A stretch of 64,000 bases of DNA from Rhizobium redzepovicii (GTDB taxonomy: Bacteria > Pseudomonadota > Alphaproteobacteria > Rhizobiales > Rhizobiaceae), in the NCBI RefSeq assembly GCF_019793435.1, contig NZ_JAILYH010000012.1:62001-126000 (forward strand). Direction: 5' to 3'. A program made the translations under genes and the position numbers. Positions 1 to 8,945 of the stretch are shown here, in pieces (positions within the stretch are counted from its first letter, which is position 1; every line of letters starts with the position of its first letter). The notes beneath the pieces are model-generated. The model saw only the letters and a list, made by a program, of their open reading frames with translations. It was not told where the DNA came from and did no database searches.

Positions 1-1005
1 GAATTCGAAGCCCGGCAGCGCCTGCACGACCTCGCCGCGCACCGGGATGCGGCCGAGTGCGGAGAAGATCAGACCGCCCAGCGTATCGACCTCGTCGACC
101 TGCTCGCTGATGTCGAAATCCGGCCCGATCGCCGCGGCGATCTCTTCCAGTTCGACGCGGGCGTCGGCAATGAAGACGTCTTCGGCAACCCGCTTGAACA
201 TCACCTCTTCGTCGTCGTGTTCGTCGTCGATGTCGCCGACCACCATTTCGACGATGTCCTCATGCGAGGCGAGCCCGTCGGTGCCGCCATATTCGTCGAT
301 GACCAGCGCCATCTGCGTGCGGTTCACCTGCATGCGGCGCAACAGGTCCGAGGCCAGCATCGACGGCGGCACGAACAGGATCTTGCGGATGATGCCGGCT
401 TCCGTCAGCGTCTTCTGCAAGTCGACGCGGGCGAGATCCAAATTCGGCTTGGCCGGCCGCGTGGTCTTCTGGATATTCTCGGGCGCAACCTCGATCGCCG
501 GCAGCGCCGGCAGGGCTGCGGCCGGTTTCGCCGGGCCGCGGCGCTTGTTGCGCGCCTGCTTGGCGACATAGGAGAGCAGATCGCGGATATGCACCATGCC
601 GCGCGGATCGTCGAGCGTGTCGGCATAGACGGGCATGCGCGAGCGGCCGGATTCCTCGAACAGGATCATCAGCTCGCCGATGGTGATGTTCTGGTCGACC
701 GCCTCGATATCGGCGCGCGGCACCATCACGTCGGCGACGCGCACCTCGCGAAAGCGCAGAATGTTATGCAGCATTGCCCGTTCGTCGGGTGAAAATGCGT
801 CATCGCCGGCCGCATCGGTCATCAGCGCGTCGGCAAGATCCTCGCGCAGCCGCGAGCCCTGCTGCGGGCGAAGGATGCGCGCGGCGCGCGACCAGAAGGA
901 TTGGGATCGGCCGGATGGCCGACTACTACTGCCCGCCTCGTCGGAAGAGGAGGATGGCTCGGAGTCCTTGGCGTCTGCCGCCGGCTTCGTCGTAAAGTCG
1001 CTCAT
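1..1005 (-). CDS. corC: CorC/TlyC-family CBS-domain protein (hemolysin-like), 3' end outside window
   Basis: Reading the minus strand from the ATG at 1005 gives an uninterrupted frame of 335 codons that runs off the left edge. After a Ser/Asp-rich N-terminus it reads as the soluble TlyC/CorC family: a paired CBS module (about residues 90-260, with VMVPRADIEAVD and DEYGGTDGL) followed by the start of the CorC_HlyC transporter-associated domain. There is no transmembrane DUF21 region, so it is the cytoplasmic YbeX/CorC type, linked in other bacteria to Mg/Co efflux and ribosome maturation. Its ATG overlaps the stop of ybeY by 4 nt, so the two are translationally coupled. The phoH-ybeY-corC order is the usual ybeZYX arrangement. 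The biochemical role is inferred from the family. Confidence 0.9.
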   Translation of the reverse strand, partial: MSDFTTKPAADAKDSEPSSSSDEAGSSSRPSGRSQSFWSRAARILRPQQGSRLREDLADALMTDAAGDDAFSPDERAMLHNILRFREVRVADVMVPRADIEAVDQNITIGELMILFEESGRSRMPVYADTLDDPRGMVHIRDLLSYVAKQARNKRRGPAKPAAALPALPAIEVAPENIQKTTRPAKPNLDLARVDLQKTLTEAGIIRKILFVPPSMLASDLLRRMQVNRTQMALVIDEYGGTDGLASHEDIVEMVVGDIDDEHDDEEVMFKRVAEDVFIADARVELEEIAAAIGPDFDISEQVDEVDTLGGLIFSALGRIPVRGEVVQALPGFEF

Positions 1006-1517
1006 GGTTCCATTTTAAGGTCTTGACCCTCGTAAGGATCAGATAGGCCGAGCTGCGCCAAAATGCGAGTCTCCAGCCCCTCCATAATTTCGGCTTCATC
1101 ACTATTCATATGGTCGTAGCCGAGAAGATGCAAGAAACCGTGCACCAGAAGATGGGTCAGGTGGTCATCGAAACTCTTTTCGAGCTCGATGGTTTCCCGC
1201 TCCACCGTCTCCCGGGCGATGATGATGTCGCCGAGCATCGGACCGGGCATTTTACCGGGCCGAACCGGAAAGGCTGGAAAGGAGAGCACGTTGGTCGCCT
1301 TGTCCTTCCCCCGCCATTCGGCGTTGATGTCCTGGATCGAGGCGTCGTCGGTGAAGACAAGCGAGACCTCGGGCGGCATCGTCGGGAAGGGCTGCTTCTC
1401 GCTGTCGCGGAGATAGACCAGGGCAGCGCCGAGCACGCGCTCGCAAAAGGACAGCAGCGTCTCCTCGCCCGGCCAGCCGATGTCGTCGACGCTGATCTGG
1501 ATGTCGAGTTCTGCCAT
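1002..1517 (-). CDS. ybeY: Endoribonuclease YbeY (rRNA maturation factor)
   Basis: 171 aa, the normal length for YbeY. The metal-binding H-x3-H-x5-H signature is visible as HGFLHLLGYDH, with His126, His130 and His136. The conserved ATNVLSFP block near residue 74 also fits. YbeY is a single-strand endoribonuclease that acts in 16S rRNA 3'-end maturation and 70S quality control; in rhizobia it also affects small-RNA regulation. The start codon overlaps the stop of the upstream phoH-like gene by one base (TGATG), and its own stop overlaps the corC start, so the three are one translationally coupled unit. Confidence 0.97.
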   Translation of the reverse strand: MAELDIQISVDDIGWPGEETLLSFCERVLGAALVYLRDSEKQPFPTMPPEVSLVFTDDASIQDINAEWRGKDKATNVLSFPAFPVRPGKMPGPMLGDIIIARETVERETIELEKSFDDHLTHLLVHGFLHLLGYDHMNSDEAEIMEGLETRILAQLGLSDPYEGQDLKMEP

Positions 1518-2566
1518 CAGTCCTGCCGGCTGACCGCTTCGGCTTCGGCATAGGTGGAATCATAGGCCCTGACGATGCGCCCGACCAGCGGATGGCGGAC
1601 GACGTCGGTATCCTTGAAGCGCACGATCGAGATGCCCTCGACACCGTTGAGAAGCTGCAGCGCCTCGACGAGGCCGGATTTGACGCCGCGCGGCAGGTCG
1701 ATCTGGCTCGGGTCGCCGGTGACGATCATCCGCGCATTCTCGCCGAGACGCGTCAGGAACATCTTCATCTGCATCGATGTCGTGTTCTGTGCTTCGTCGA
1801 GGATGATGGCGGCGTTGGCGAGCGTGCGGCCGCGCATGAAGGCGAGCGGCGCGATTTCGATGACGCCGGCGGTGATCGCCCGGTCGACCTTGTCGGCGGG
1901 AATCATGTCATAGAGCGCGTCATAGAGCGGGCGAAGATAGGGATCGACCTTTTCCTTCATGTCGCCGGGCAAGAATCCGAGGCGCTCGCCCGCTTCGACG
2001 GCCGGGCGCGACAGGATGATCTTTTCGACCGCGCCGCGCTCCAGCAGTTGGGCAGCGTGGGCGACGGCGAGATAGGTCTTGCCGGTGCCGGCCGGGCCGA
2101 CGCCGAAGACCAGCTCGGCCCGCTCCAGCGCCCGGATATAGGCGTCCTGTGTCGGCGTGCGAGCAATGATCGTCTTCTTGCGGGTGGAAACCTGCGCCAT
2201 CGTCAGCTTGGCCTTGCGCTCCATGGTGGGAAGGCTGAGCTGATCGTCGGCGGCGACCGCCATGCGGATTGCGCCCTCGACGTCGGATCGTTCCACGCTG
2301 CCGCCTTTCTGAAGTTTTTCATAGAGATAGTCGAGCGTGCGCCGCGCCTGGTTGGTGGTCACGACATCGCCTGTGATGACGACCGAATTGCCGCGGGCCC
2401 GCGCATCGATGTTGAGCCGTTCCTCGAGCAGCTTGAGGTTCTGATCGAATTGACCGAAGAGCTCGCTGGCGAAGCGGTTGTTCTCGAACGTCAGGACGAA
2501 GTGATTGGTATCGCTCGGCGTGCGGGGGTGGCGCGGTGAAGAAGAAACCAATTCTTGTCCGTTCAA
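1517..2566 (-). CDS. phoH: PhoH-like ATPase (YbeZ)
   Basis: 349 aa. An N-terminal KH-like region is followed by a P-loop ATPase domain with Walker A GPAGTGKT at residues 157-164 and Walker B-type ILDEAQN about 100 residues later, characteristic of PhoH/YbeZ. These proteins work with YbeY in RNA metabolism. The start appears to be TTG at 2566, preceded by AAGGAG 9 nt upstream. It lies 18 nt downstream of miaB and is coupled to ybeY. Despite the name, nothing here indicates phosphate control. Confidence 0.95.
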   Translation of the reverse strand: MNGQELVSSSPRHPRTPSDTNHFVLTFENNRFASELFGQFDQNLKLLEERLNIDARARGNSVVITGDVVTTNQARRTLDYLYEKLQKGGSVERSDVEGAIRMAVAADDQLSLPTMERKAKLTMAQVSTRKKTIIARTPTQDAYIRALERAELVFGVGPAGTGKTYLAVAHAAQLLERGAVEKIILSRPAVEAGERLGFLPGDMKEKVDPYLRPLYDALYDMIPADKVDRAITAGVIEIAPLAFMRGRTLANAAIILDEAQNTTSMQMKMFLTRLGENARMIVTGDPSQIDLPRGVKSGLVEALQLLNGVEGISIVRFKDTDVVRHPLVGRIVRAYDSTYAEAEAVSRQD

Positions 2567-2584
2567 GCGGTCGGGCTCCTTGAG

Positions 2585-3994
2585 TTAAACCGCAGCCTCT
2601 GCGCGTTCGGCAAACAGGCTGTTGTTTCCGGTTCCTGTGATTCGCACTTTAATAATGTCACCGATTTGCGATGCTTTTGCATCAACATTCACGGATTGAA
2701 GCCAGGGAGAACGTCCGATCAGCTGTTCCGGCATGCGACCGGGCTTTTCCAGCAACAGGTCGATCTCTTTGCCGACGCAGGATTCGGCAAATTCCTGCTG
2801 CTGCTTCACGAGAAGCGCTTGCAGGCGTTCCAGCCGTTCTGCCTTGATCTCTTCCGGCACCTGGTCCTTCAGTTCCGCGCCGGGGGTGCCCGGCCGTGTC
2901 GAGTATTTGAACGAGAAGGCCTGCGCATAGCGCACCTTCTTCACAAGTTCTAATGTATCCTCAAAATCTTCGTCTGTCTCCCCCGGAAAGCCGGTAATGA
3001 AATCGCCGGACAGGGCGATGTCGGGCCGCACCGTGCGAATGCGTTCGATCAGCGAGAGATATTCGGCCGCTGTATGGCGCCGGTTCATCGCCTTCAGGAT
3101 ACGGTCGGAGCCCGATTGCACCGGCAGGTGCAGATAGGGCATCAGCGCCCGAAGATCGCGATGGGCGTCGATCAGCCGGTCGTCCATGTCGCGGGGATGG
3201 CTGGTGGTGTAGCGCAGCCGCGCAAGGCCGGGGATCTCGGCAAGCCGGTAGAGCAGGTCGCCGAGGCTCCACGCCTCGCCCCTCGGCCCGGCGCCGTGCC
3301 AGGCATTGACGTTCTGCCCGAGCAGGGTGATCTCGCGCACGCCGCCTTCGACCAGCTTTTCGGCTTCCTCGACGATCTGGGCAACCGGCCGCGACACTTC
3401 CGAGCCGCGGGTATAGGGCACGACGCAGAAGGTGCAGAATTTGTCGCAGCCCTCCTGCACCGTCAGGAAGGCGGTGACGCCGCGGGCTCGGATCTTCCGG
3501 CTCTCGGCGATCGGCAGATGCTCGAACTTGTCCTCGACCGCATATTCCGTATCGACGACGCGCTGGCCCTGCTTGGCCCGGCGCAGCGCCTCCGGCAGGC
3601 GGTGATAGGTCTGCGGGCCGATGACGACGTCGACGGCGGGCGCCCGGCGCAGGATCTCCTCGCCTTCGGCCTGGGCGACGCAGCCGGCAACGCCGATCAT
3701 CATCTCCCGTCCGTCCGCCGCCTTCTTCTTTTTCATGTCGCGCAGCCGCCCGAGCGCCGAATAGACCTTCTCGGCCGCCTTCTCTCTGATATGGCAGGTG
3801 TTGAGCAGAACGAGGTCCGCCTCTTCCATATCCTCAGTCGGTTCGTAACCGTCGCGGGCGAGCGCATCGCTCATGCGCGTGGAATCATAGACGTTCATCT
3901 GGCAGCCATAGGTCTTGATGAAGACCTTGCGGCTGTTGGAACCGTCGCGGCGTGTCGGCTCCGGAGCCTGGAGAAGGGCGCTGTCCTGTGTCAT
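2585..3994 (-). CDS. miaB: tRNA-2-methylthio-N6-dimethylallyladenosine synthase MiaB
   Basis: 469 aa radical-SAM methylthiotransferase that adds the 2-methylthio group to i6A37 of tRNAs. The N-terminal domain carries the three cysteines of the auxiliary 4Fe-4S cluster (Cys31, Cys67, Cys105). The radical SAM triad is C183-x3-C187-x2-C190 in CDKFCTFCVVPYTRG. A C-terminal TRAM domain is present (about residues 380-445). It starts with ATG at 3994 and lies between olsA and phoH in the minus-strand operon. It is told from MtaB/RimO by the CVVPYTRG motif and the miaB-phoH-ybeY synteny. Confidence 0.97.
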   Translation of the reverse strand: MTQDSALLQAPEPTRRDGSNSRKVFIKTYGCQMNVYDSTRMSDALARDGYEPTEDMEEADLVLLNTCHIREKAAEKVYSALGRLRDMKKKKAADGREMMIGVAGCVAQAEGEEILRRAPAVDVVIGPQTYHRLPEALRRAKQGQRVVDTEYAVEDKFEHLPIAESRKIRARGVTAFLTVQEGCDKFCTFCVVPYTRGSEVSRPVAQIVEEAEKLVEGGVREITLLGQNVNAWHGAGPRGEAWSLGDLLYRLAEIPGLARLRYTTSHPRDMDDRLIDAHRDLRALMPYLHLPVQSGSDRILKAMNRRHTAAEYLSLIERIRTVRPDIALSGDFITGFPGETDEDFEDTLELVKKVRYAQAFSFKYSTRPGTPGAELKDQVPEEIKAERLERLQALLVKQQQEFAESCVGKEIDLLLEKPGRMPEQLIGRSPWLQSVNVDAKASQIGDIIKVRITGTGNNSLFAERAEAAV

Positions 3995-4043
3995 GGCGCG
4001 CTATTTAGTGGTTTTTGCCGCCTGAGAAAATCGAAATCTTCTT

Positions 4044-4841
4044 TTAGGAGATTTCGCGCCCGCGCAGGCGGCTGTTCAACAGGTTGCGGATGCGTGAGGC
4101 GATAGTCGCGCTCACTTCCTTGCGATTGGTGTCGGCGCGGTATTCCACCGCCTCGCCGAAGGAAACCTCTGCGTCGATGGCGCCGCATCGCACGATATCG
4201 ATCAGGTGCGGCAAGAGCTCGATATCCCCCGGCCAGGCGGCGAGCGGCCGGTGATAGCGGCCCATGGCGATGCCGTGCACCCTGGTATAGGCAACCGCCA
4301 CCGGCTGCACCACCACGGTTCCTGTGGGCGAAGCGGGCACGGCCATGGCGGCAGCGCCGAACAGCGAGGACTTGACCTCCAGCAGCCGGTTGCCGTCCGA
4401 GGTCGTGCCCTCTGGGAAGAGCACGACGATTTCGCCATCGGCCATCCGCCCGGCGATCTCGTTTGCCTGATGGCCGGTCTTGCGCCTCTCCTCGCGTACG
4501 ACGAAGACGCTCTTCTGCAGCTTGGCGAGCGTGCCGAAGATCGGCCATTCGGCCACCTCGATCTTGGCGATGAAGGCGACGTCGGCAACCGCCGACAGCA
4601 CCATGATATCCATCCAGGAGGAATGATTGGAGCAGAGCATCAGCGGCCGGCGCTCTTCCAGCTGGCCGGTGACGCGGACGCGGATGCCGAGGCAATAGCA
4701 GATGATACGGTGCCAGACGCGCGGCAGCCGGCGCCGCAGCCGCCAGTCGAAACGGAGGGCGAGCAGTTGCAGCGGCACGAGCACGATGCTGACGGTCAGG
4801 ATGACGACCGCAGCACAGGCAATGCGCAGCCAGGCGATCAA
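4044..4841 (-). CDS. olsA: Lyso-ornithine lipid O-acyltransferase OlsA (PlsC family)
   Basis: 265 aa membrane acyltransferase of the PlsC/LPLAT family. An N-terminal hydrophobic segment (about residues 7-29) is followed by the catalytic NHSSWMD box (residues 72-78, HX4D type) and FPEGT (142-146). I call it OlsA rather than PlsC because of context: it lies between a mur/fur gene and miaB, which as I recall is the position of olsA (SMc01116) in S. meliloti, and its partner olsB lies 16 kb away in this window. OlsA transfers an acyl chain from acyl-ACP to lyso-ornithine lipid. From sequence alone it could equally be a 1-acylglycerol-3-phosphate acyltransferase; many OlsA enzymes have some of that activity. 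Confidence 0.82.
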   Translation of the reverse strand: MIAWLRIACAAVVILTVSIVLVPLQLLALRFDWRLRRRLPRVWHRIICYCLGIRVRVTGQLEERRPLMLCSNHSSWMDIMVLSAVADVAFIAKIEVAEWPIFGTLAKLQKSVFVVREERRKTGHQANEIAGRMADGEIVVLFPEGTTSDGNRLLEVKSSLFGAAAMAVPASPTGTVVVQPVAVAYTRVHGIAMGRYHRPLAAWPGDIELLPHLIDIVRCGAIDAEVSFGEAVEYRADTNRKEVSATIASRIRNLLNSRLRGREIS

Positions 4842-4868
4842 ATGCTGGTCTCCCCGGCGGCCATTGCT

Positions 4869-5297
4869 TCAGAGGTCTTCCTTCTTCAGCGGAACGCCGT
4901 AGAGTTCCAGCCGGTGGTCGACCAGCTTGAAGCCGTGCTCGCGAGCGATGCGCTCCTGCAGCGCCTCGATCTCCGGCGAGCGGAATTCGATCACCGTGCC
5001 GGTTTTCAGGTCGATCAGGTGGTCGTGATGCTCTTCCGGCACCGTTTCGTAGCGCGAGCGCCCGTCGCGGAAGTCGTGGCGGGCGATGATGCCGGCATCC
5101 TCGAACAGTTTCACCGTGCGGTAGACGGTCGAGATCGAGATCTTCGCATCGACCTTCACCGAGCGGCGGTAAAGCTCTTCGACATCGGGATGGTCTTCCG
5201 AATCTTCGAGGATGCGCGCGATGACGCGGCGCTGCTCGGTCATGCGCATGCCGCGTTCGGTGCAAAGCTCCTCAAGGGTCTTGGCTACATCAGGCAT
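4869..5297 (-). CDS. mur: Fur-family regulator, probably manganese-responsive Mur
   Basis: 142 aa, standard Fur length. The N-terminal winged helix spans about residues 1-85, including ISISTVYRTVKLF. The metal-binding HHDHLIDL block is at 90-96. The only cysteine is Cys12, so the structural CxxC zinc site of E. coli Fur is missing. In rhizobia the chromosomal Fur homologue has been shown to act as Mur, repressing Mn uptake (sitABCD, mntH) while iron control is done by RirA and Irr; assignment as Mur rests on that knowledge plus the lack of CxxC. It lies between rimI and olsA on the same strand. Confidence 0.88.
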   Translation of the reverse strand: MPDVAKTLEELCTERGMRMTEQRRVIARILEDSEDHPDVEELYRRSVKVDAKISISTVYRTVKLFEDAGIIARHDFRDGRSRYETVPEEHHDHLIDLKTGTVIEFRSPEIEALQERIAREHGFKLVDHRLELYGVPLKKEDL

Positions 5298-5380
5298 GGC
5301 CCGCCTTCAAAAGATATTCGTCTTGCGACAATGCCGAAGGGCTTTGGCGCCGATCAGCAAGTCATCTCTCTGTCAGGGAA

Positions 5381-5881
5381 CTAGCGAAGAACGCGCTTCA
5401 TGACAAGCGCCGTGGAGAGAGCGCCGTTTTCCTGCTTGTAATAACCCTTGCGTTCCCCGACCTTTTCGAAGCCGAGCTTGCGATAGAGGCCAAGCGCTGC
5501 CGTATTGCCGTCGTCGACTTCGAGAAACATGCTCTCGCCGCCGCGTGCGCGTGCTTCCCGCATCGCTGCCTGCATCAGTCGCCAGCCGAGCCCGGCGCGA
5601 GCGACCTTCGCCTGCACGGCGATCGTCAGGATCTCCGCCTCGCCGGCGACATGGCGGGCGAGAATGAAGCCGGGAAGCGGCTTTTTCAGGATGGCATTGG
5701 TCTGGCGGGCGACGAAGCCGAACACGGTGTCCTGCATCAGCAACCCGTGAAATTCACCATCGCCCCAGGGCCGGGCAAAACGTTCGCCGTGCAGGACGGC
5801 GACATCGCGGCAATCCTCGCGCTCCATGGCGATGATCTCGAATTCCGGCTTCAGCGTCAGATAGGCTTCCAGCATCGTCAT
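5381..5881 (-). CDS. rimI: Ribosomal-protein-alanine N-acetyltransferase RimI-like (GNAT)
   Basis: 166 aa GNAT protein. The acetyl-CoA binding region reads KVARAGLGWRLMQAA, followed by FLEVDDGNTAALGLYRKLGFEKVGERKGYY, the typical RimI motif B block. RimI acetylates the N-terminus of ribosomal protein S18 in E. coli. Its start overlaps the stop of tsaB by 4 nt, the classical tsaB-rimI pairing. The substrate in this organism is inferred. Confidence 0.92.
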   Translation of the reverse strand: MTMLEAYLTLKPEFEIIAMEREDCRDVAVLHGERFARPWGDGEFHGLLMQDTVFGFVARQTNAILKKPLPGFILARHVAGEAEILTIAVQAKVARAGLGWRLMQAAMREARARGGESMFLEVDDGNTAALGLYRKLGFEKVGERKGYYKQENGALSTALVMKRVLR

Positions 5882-6540
5882 ACTCGTCGGGCAATCGCAT
5901 ACCCGGCCTGCGGCTTGGCATCGGGTCCGCGCAGATAAAGGGGCTTCGGCTTTCCGGCATCGGGGGAGGCGGCAGCACCGAGGCGCGCCACGACGGAGAT
6001 CGGGAAATTGTTGCTGTGATCGCCATGGGCGTCCGCCTTCAGCAGCGGCGTTGCCGATCCGGTGATCTCGCCGTCGAAGCCTGCGGCAAAAGCCTGCGCT
6101 TGCGCCACGCTTAACGCCCGTGGCGCGTCGAGGGGCGAACCATCCGATGAAAAGGACTGGAGGTAGATTTCGTCCCGCTTGGCATCCATCGCTGCCAGCA
6201 CGGCGCGGCCGGGCGTTTTTTCGCGCTGGGCTGATGCCATGACCTCGAGCGTGGTGACGCCGACGGCGGGCACATTGAGGGAAAGCGCAAAACCGCGGGC
6301 TGCGGCAACGCCGACCCGGATACCGGTAAACGAGCCGGGGCCGATGGCGACGGCAATGCGGTCGATATCGGAAAGCGCCATATGAGCCTGATCGAGCGCG
6401 CGATCGACGATACCGATCAGATGTTCAGCATGCCCCTTGCCGATCATGTCCGATGCCTCCCCCAGCATCGTATTCCTGCCGCTGTCGTAAACGGCGGCAG
6501 CGCAGTCTACACCTGCCGTGTCGAGCGCCAGAACAATCAT
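5878..6540 (-). CDS. tsaB: tRNA threonylcarbamoyladenosine biosynthesis protein TsaB
   Basis: 220 aa member of the TsaB/YeaZ branch of the ASKHA/Gcp family. The N-terminus ALDTAGVDCAAAV and the motif IGPGSFTGIRVGVAAARG (about residues 67-84) are diagnostic. TsaB forms a complex with TsaD and TsaE to make t6A37 in ANN-decoding tRNAs and has no catalysis of its own. It heads the minus-strand run tsaB-rimI-mur-olsA-miaB-phoH-ybeY-corC. About 90 nt of AT-richer sequence separate it from the NifU-like gene and may contain the promoter. Confidence 0.95.
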   Translation of the reverse strand: MIVLALDTAGVDCAAAVYDSGRNTMLGEASDMIGKGHAEHLIGIVDRALDQAHMALSDIDRIAVAIGPGSFTGIRVGVAAARGFALSLNVPAVGVTTLEVMASAQREKTPGRAVLAAMDAKRDEIYLQSFSSDGSPLDAPRALSVAQAQAFAAGFDGEITGSATPLLKADAHGDHSNNFPISVVARLGAAASPDAGKPKPLYLRGPDAKPQAGYAIARRV

Positions 6541-6629
6541 GCCATCAATTTCCGAAAAATCTATTGTCGCCTGATCATAAATTCGTCTGGCCGAACCACA
6601 GATGAACGGCCGGACGAACGCCAGAATTT

Positions 6630-7196
6630 TTAAGCGGCAATCACTTCCTGCACTTCCGGAACGAAATGGCGCAGCAGGTTCTGGACGCCATGCTTCAACG
6701 TCGCCGTCGAAGAGGGGCAGCCGGCGCAGGAACCCTTCATGTTCAGATAGACCTTGCCGTCCTTGAAGCCGCGGAAGGTGATGTCGCCGCCGTCCTGGGC
6801 AACGGCGGGGCGCACGCGGGTCTCCAGAAGCTCCTTGATGGTCAGCACGATCGACTCGTCGCCTTCGTCAAAAAACTCGTCGCTGGCGTCAACGTCTTCG
6901 GAGAGGATGGAAGCATCGCCCATGACAGGCTTGCCCGACATGAAATGCTCCATGATCGAGCCCAAAATAGCCGGCTTAAGATGCTGCCATTCGGCATCGT
7001 CCTTGGAGACGGAAATGAAATCATAGCCGAAATAGACACCGGTCACACCCGGTATTTCGAACAGGCGGGCAGCGAGCGGCGAAGCTTCGGCCTCCTCGGC
7101 ACTGCGGAACTCGGCCGTGCCGCTTTCCATCACCACCTTGCCCGGCAGGAACTTCTGCGTGGCGGGGTTTGGCGTGGCTTCGGTCTGAATGAACAT
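6630..7196 (-). CDS. NifU-family Fe-S scaffold/carrier protein (Nfu type)
   Basis: 188 aa from the ATG at 7196, which has GGAG 6 nt upstream; a longer frame opens at 7247 but the conserved Nfu N-terminus begins at MFIQTEATPNP. Two domains: an N-terminal Nfu_N domain (about residues 1-90) and a C-terminal NifU domain with the cluster-binding GSCAGCPSS (Cys157, Cys160). Such proteins carry 4Fe-4S clusters to target apoproteins. This is a housekeeping Nfu protein rather than the nitrogenase NifU, which has extra IscU and ferredoxin domains. Confidence 0.93.
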   Translation of the reverse strand: MFIQTEATPNPATQKFLPGKVVMESGTAEFRSAEEAEASPLAARLFEIPGVTGVYFGYDFISVSKDDAEWQHLKPAILGSIMEHFMSGKPVMGDASILSEDVDASDEFFDEGDESIVLTIKELLETRVRPAVAQDGGDITFRGFKDGKVYLNMKGSCAGCPSSTATLKHGVQNLLRHFVPEVQEVIAA

Positions 7197-7301
7197 CTGG
7201 GTCTCCATGCGGCCGGCCCATGCCTCGCCGTCTTTAGAATTCTTCAAAAGAAGATAAGCCGATTGCCGGTGCCATTCAAGAGATTTTTACTCAAGAAATT
7301 G

Positions 7302-7793
7302 TCAGCAGAGGGCGTCGATTTCCTCATTGGTCAGCGTATCTGGCAGCACGGTGACCGGGATCGGAAACGCCGCCGCGCGGCCGGCGATCGACGAAACCAG
7401 CGGTCCCGGGCCTTCCTTCGCCGAACCGGCGGCCAGAACGAGGATCGCCACATCGCGGTCGTCCTCGATCACGGCGTTGATTTGTTCGGCCGCACCACCT
7501 TCGCGGATGACGATCTCCGGCTCGATGCCGATCGTCTCGCGCACGATCTGGGCGATCTTGGCAACGACCGCCTCGGCCTCCTCGCGCGCCTCGGCCCGCA
7601 TGATCGCCTCGACGCCGAGCCATTGCTGGAAATCCCCGTCGGGAATGACGTAGAGCAGCACCAGCCCGCCATTGGAATTCTTCGCGCGCCGGCCGGCATA
7701 ATGAACGGCGCGCTGGCATTCGGGTGTACCGTCGATCACCGCCATGAATTTGCGGCGATGACCTTCGAGCCGTGAGAGTCGCTTCGATACCAT
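7302..7793 (-). CDS. Universal stress protein (UspA family)
   Basis: 163 aa Usp-fold protein. It begins with a short basic N-terminus, then FMAVIDGTPECQRAV, the first strand-helix of the Usp domain. The usual ATP-binding Gx2Gx9G(S/T) loop near the C-terminus is represented only partly, by VLAAGSAKEGPGPLVSS, so nucleotide binding is uncertain. It is a single-domain, soluble, stand-alone gene between the NifU-like gene and trpS. The specific role is unknown. Confidence 0.88.
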   Translation of the reverse strand: MVSKRLSRLEGHRRKFMAVIDGTPECQRAVHYAGRRAKNSNGGLVLLYVIPDGDFQQWLGVEAIMRAEAREEAEAVVAKIAQIVRETIGIEPEIVIREGGAAEQINAVIEDDRDVAILVLAAGSAKEGPGPLVSSIAGRAAAFPIPVTVLPDTLTNEEIDALC

Positions 7794-7880
7794 GGCGCGG
7801 ACTCTGACACCCGAAGCGGAAAATTTGCAAGCCCAGTTTTTTTCCTCTTCTCCTCCACGTGGGAGAAGAAGAGATCACTC

Positions 7881-8945
7881 TCAGTAAAGGAAGCCGATCA
7901 CATCGCGGACTTGGCGCATCGTCACCTCTGCGCGGGCCCTGGCCCGTTCGCCGCCCCTGCGCAGGATAGCGTCGATATGGCTGGTGTCGTCCATCAGCCG
8001 GCGCATTTCGCCGGTGATCGGCGCCAGCACGTGGATCGCCAAATCGACCAGCGCCGGCTTGAAGACGGAGAACTGCTGGCCGCCGAATTCGGCCAGCACG
8101 TCCGCCTTCGATTTATCGGCAAGCGCCGCATAGATCGCCACCAGATTGTCGGCTTCCGGCCGGCCCTGCAGACCTTCCACCTCGCTCGGCAAGCCGTCCG
8201 GATCGGTCTTTGCCTTGCGGATCTTCTTCGAGATCGCCTCCTCGTCATCCATCAGGTTAATGCGCGAGAGGTCGGAAGGGTCGGATTTCGACATTTTCTT
8301 GGTGCCGTCGCGCAGCGACATGACCCGCGGCGCCGGTCCGCCGATCAGCGGCTCGACCATCGGGAAATAGGCATGCACCGGCTCGTTGCCGACGGTGATG
8401 TCGACACCGTAACCGGTCTTGCGAATATGCTCGGCATAATCGAGGTTGAACTTCATCGCTATATCGCGGGCAAGTTCCAGATGCTGCTTCTGATCCTCAC
8501 CGACCGGCACATGGGTGGCGCGGTAGACGAGAATATCGGCGGCCATCAGGCTCGGATAGGCGTATAGGCCGAGCGAGGCCTGCTCGCGGTCCTTGCCGGC
8601 CTTGTCCTTGAACTGCGTCATGCGATTCATCCAGCCGATGCGGGCGACGCAATTGAAGATCCAGGCAAGTTCGGCATGCTGCGGCACGGCCGACTGGTTG
8701 AAGACGATATGTTTTTCCGGATCGATGCCGGCGGCGATGAAGGCGGCGGCGATCGAACGCGTCTGGCTCTGCATGTCCTCGTGCACCAACTGGGCAGTGA
8801 GCGCATGCATGTCAACGACGCAGTAGATGCAGTCATTGCCTTCCTGCAGCGCCACGAAGCGGCGGATCGCGCCGAGATAATTGCCGAGATGCAGATTGCC
8901 GGTCGGCTGCACGCCGGAGAATACGAGTTTCTTGAATTCGCTCAT
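7881..8945 (-). CDS. trpS: Tryptophanyl-tRNA synthetase
   Basis: 354 aa class Ic aminoacyl-tRNA synthetase that charges tRNA-Trp. The HIGH-equivalent is PTGNLHLG (residues 14-21) and the second ATP-binding signature KMSKS is at 217-221. Length and motifs are normal for bacterial TrpS. The gene is preceded by about 100 nt of non-coding sequence and the VOC gene, and followed by the universal stress protein, all on the minus strand. Confidence 0.98.
   Translation of the reverse strand: MSEFKKLVFSGVQPTGNLHLGNYLGAIRRFVALQEGNDCIYCVVDMHALTAQLVHEDMQSQTRSIAAAFIAAGIDPEKHIVFNQSAVPQHAELAWIFNCVARIGWMNRMTQFKDKAGKDREQASLGLYAYPSLMAADILVYRATHVPVGEDQKQHLELARDIAMKFNLDYAEHIRKTGYGVDITVGNEPVHAYFPMVEPLIGGPAPRVMSLRDGTKKMSKSDPSDLSRINLMDDEEAISKKIRKAKTDPDGLPSEVEGLQGRPEADNLVAIYAALADKSKADVLAEFGGQQFSVFKPALVDLAIHVLAPITGEMRRLMDDTSHIDAILRRGGERARARAEVTMRQVRDVIGFLY

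Noticed and set aside
3991..5265. Long minus-strand open frame across olsA and mur
   Set aside because: It is an Arg/Pro/His-rich shadow frame produced by high GC content; the real genes with family motifs lie in another frame.
6630..7196. Nitrogenase-type nifU
   Set aside because: Domain order (Nfu_N plus NifU C-domain) and length match the housekeeping Nfu protein; there are no nif genes nearby.
7834..7875. Imperfect hairpin (CTTCTCC...GGAGAAG) after trpS
   Set aside because: On the trpS strand it is followed by a run of A, not T, so it does not qualify as an intrinsic terminator; it may still be a minor structure.
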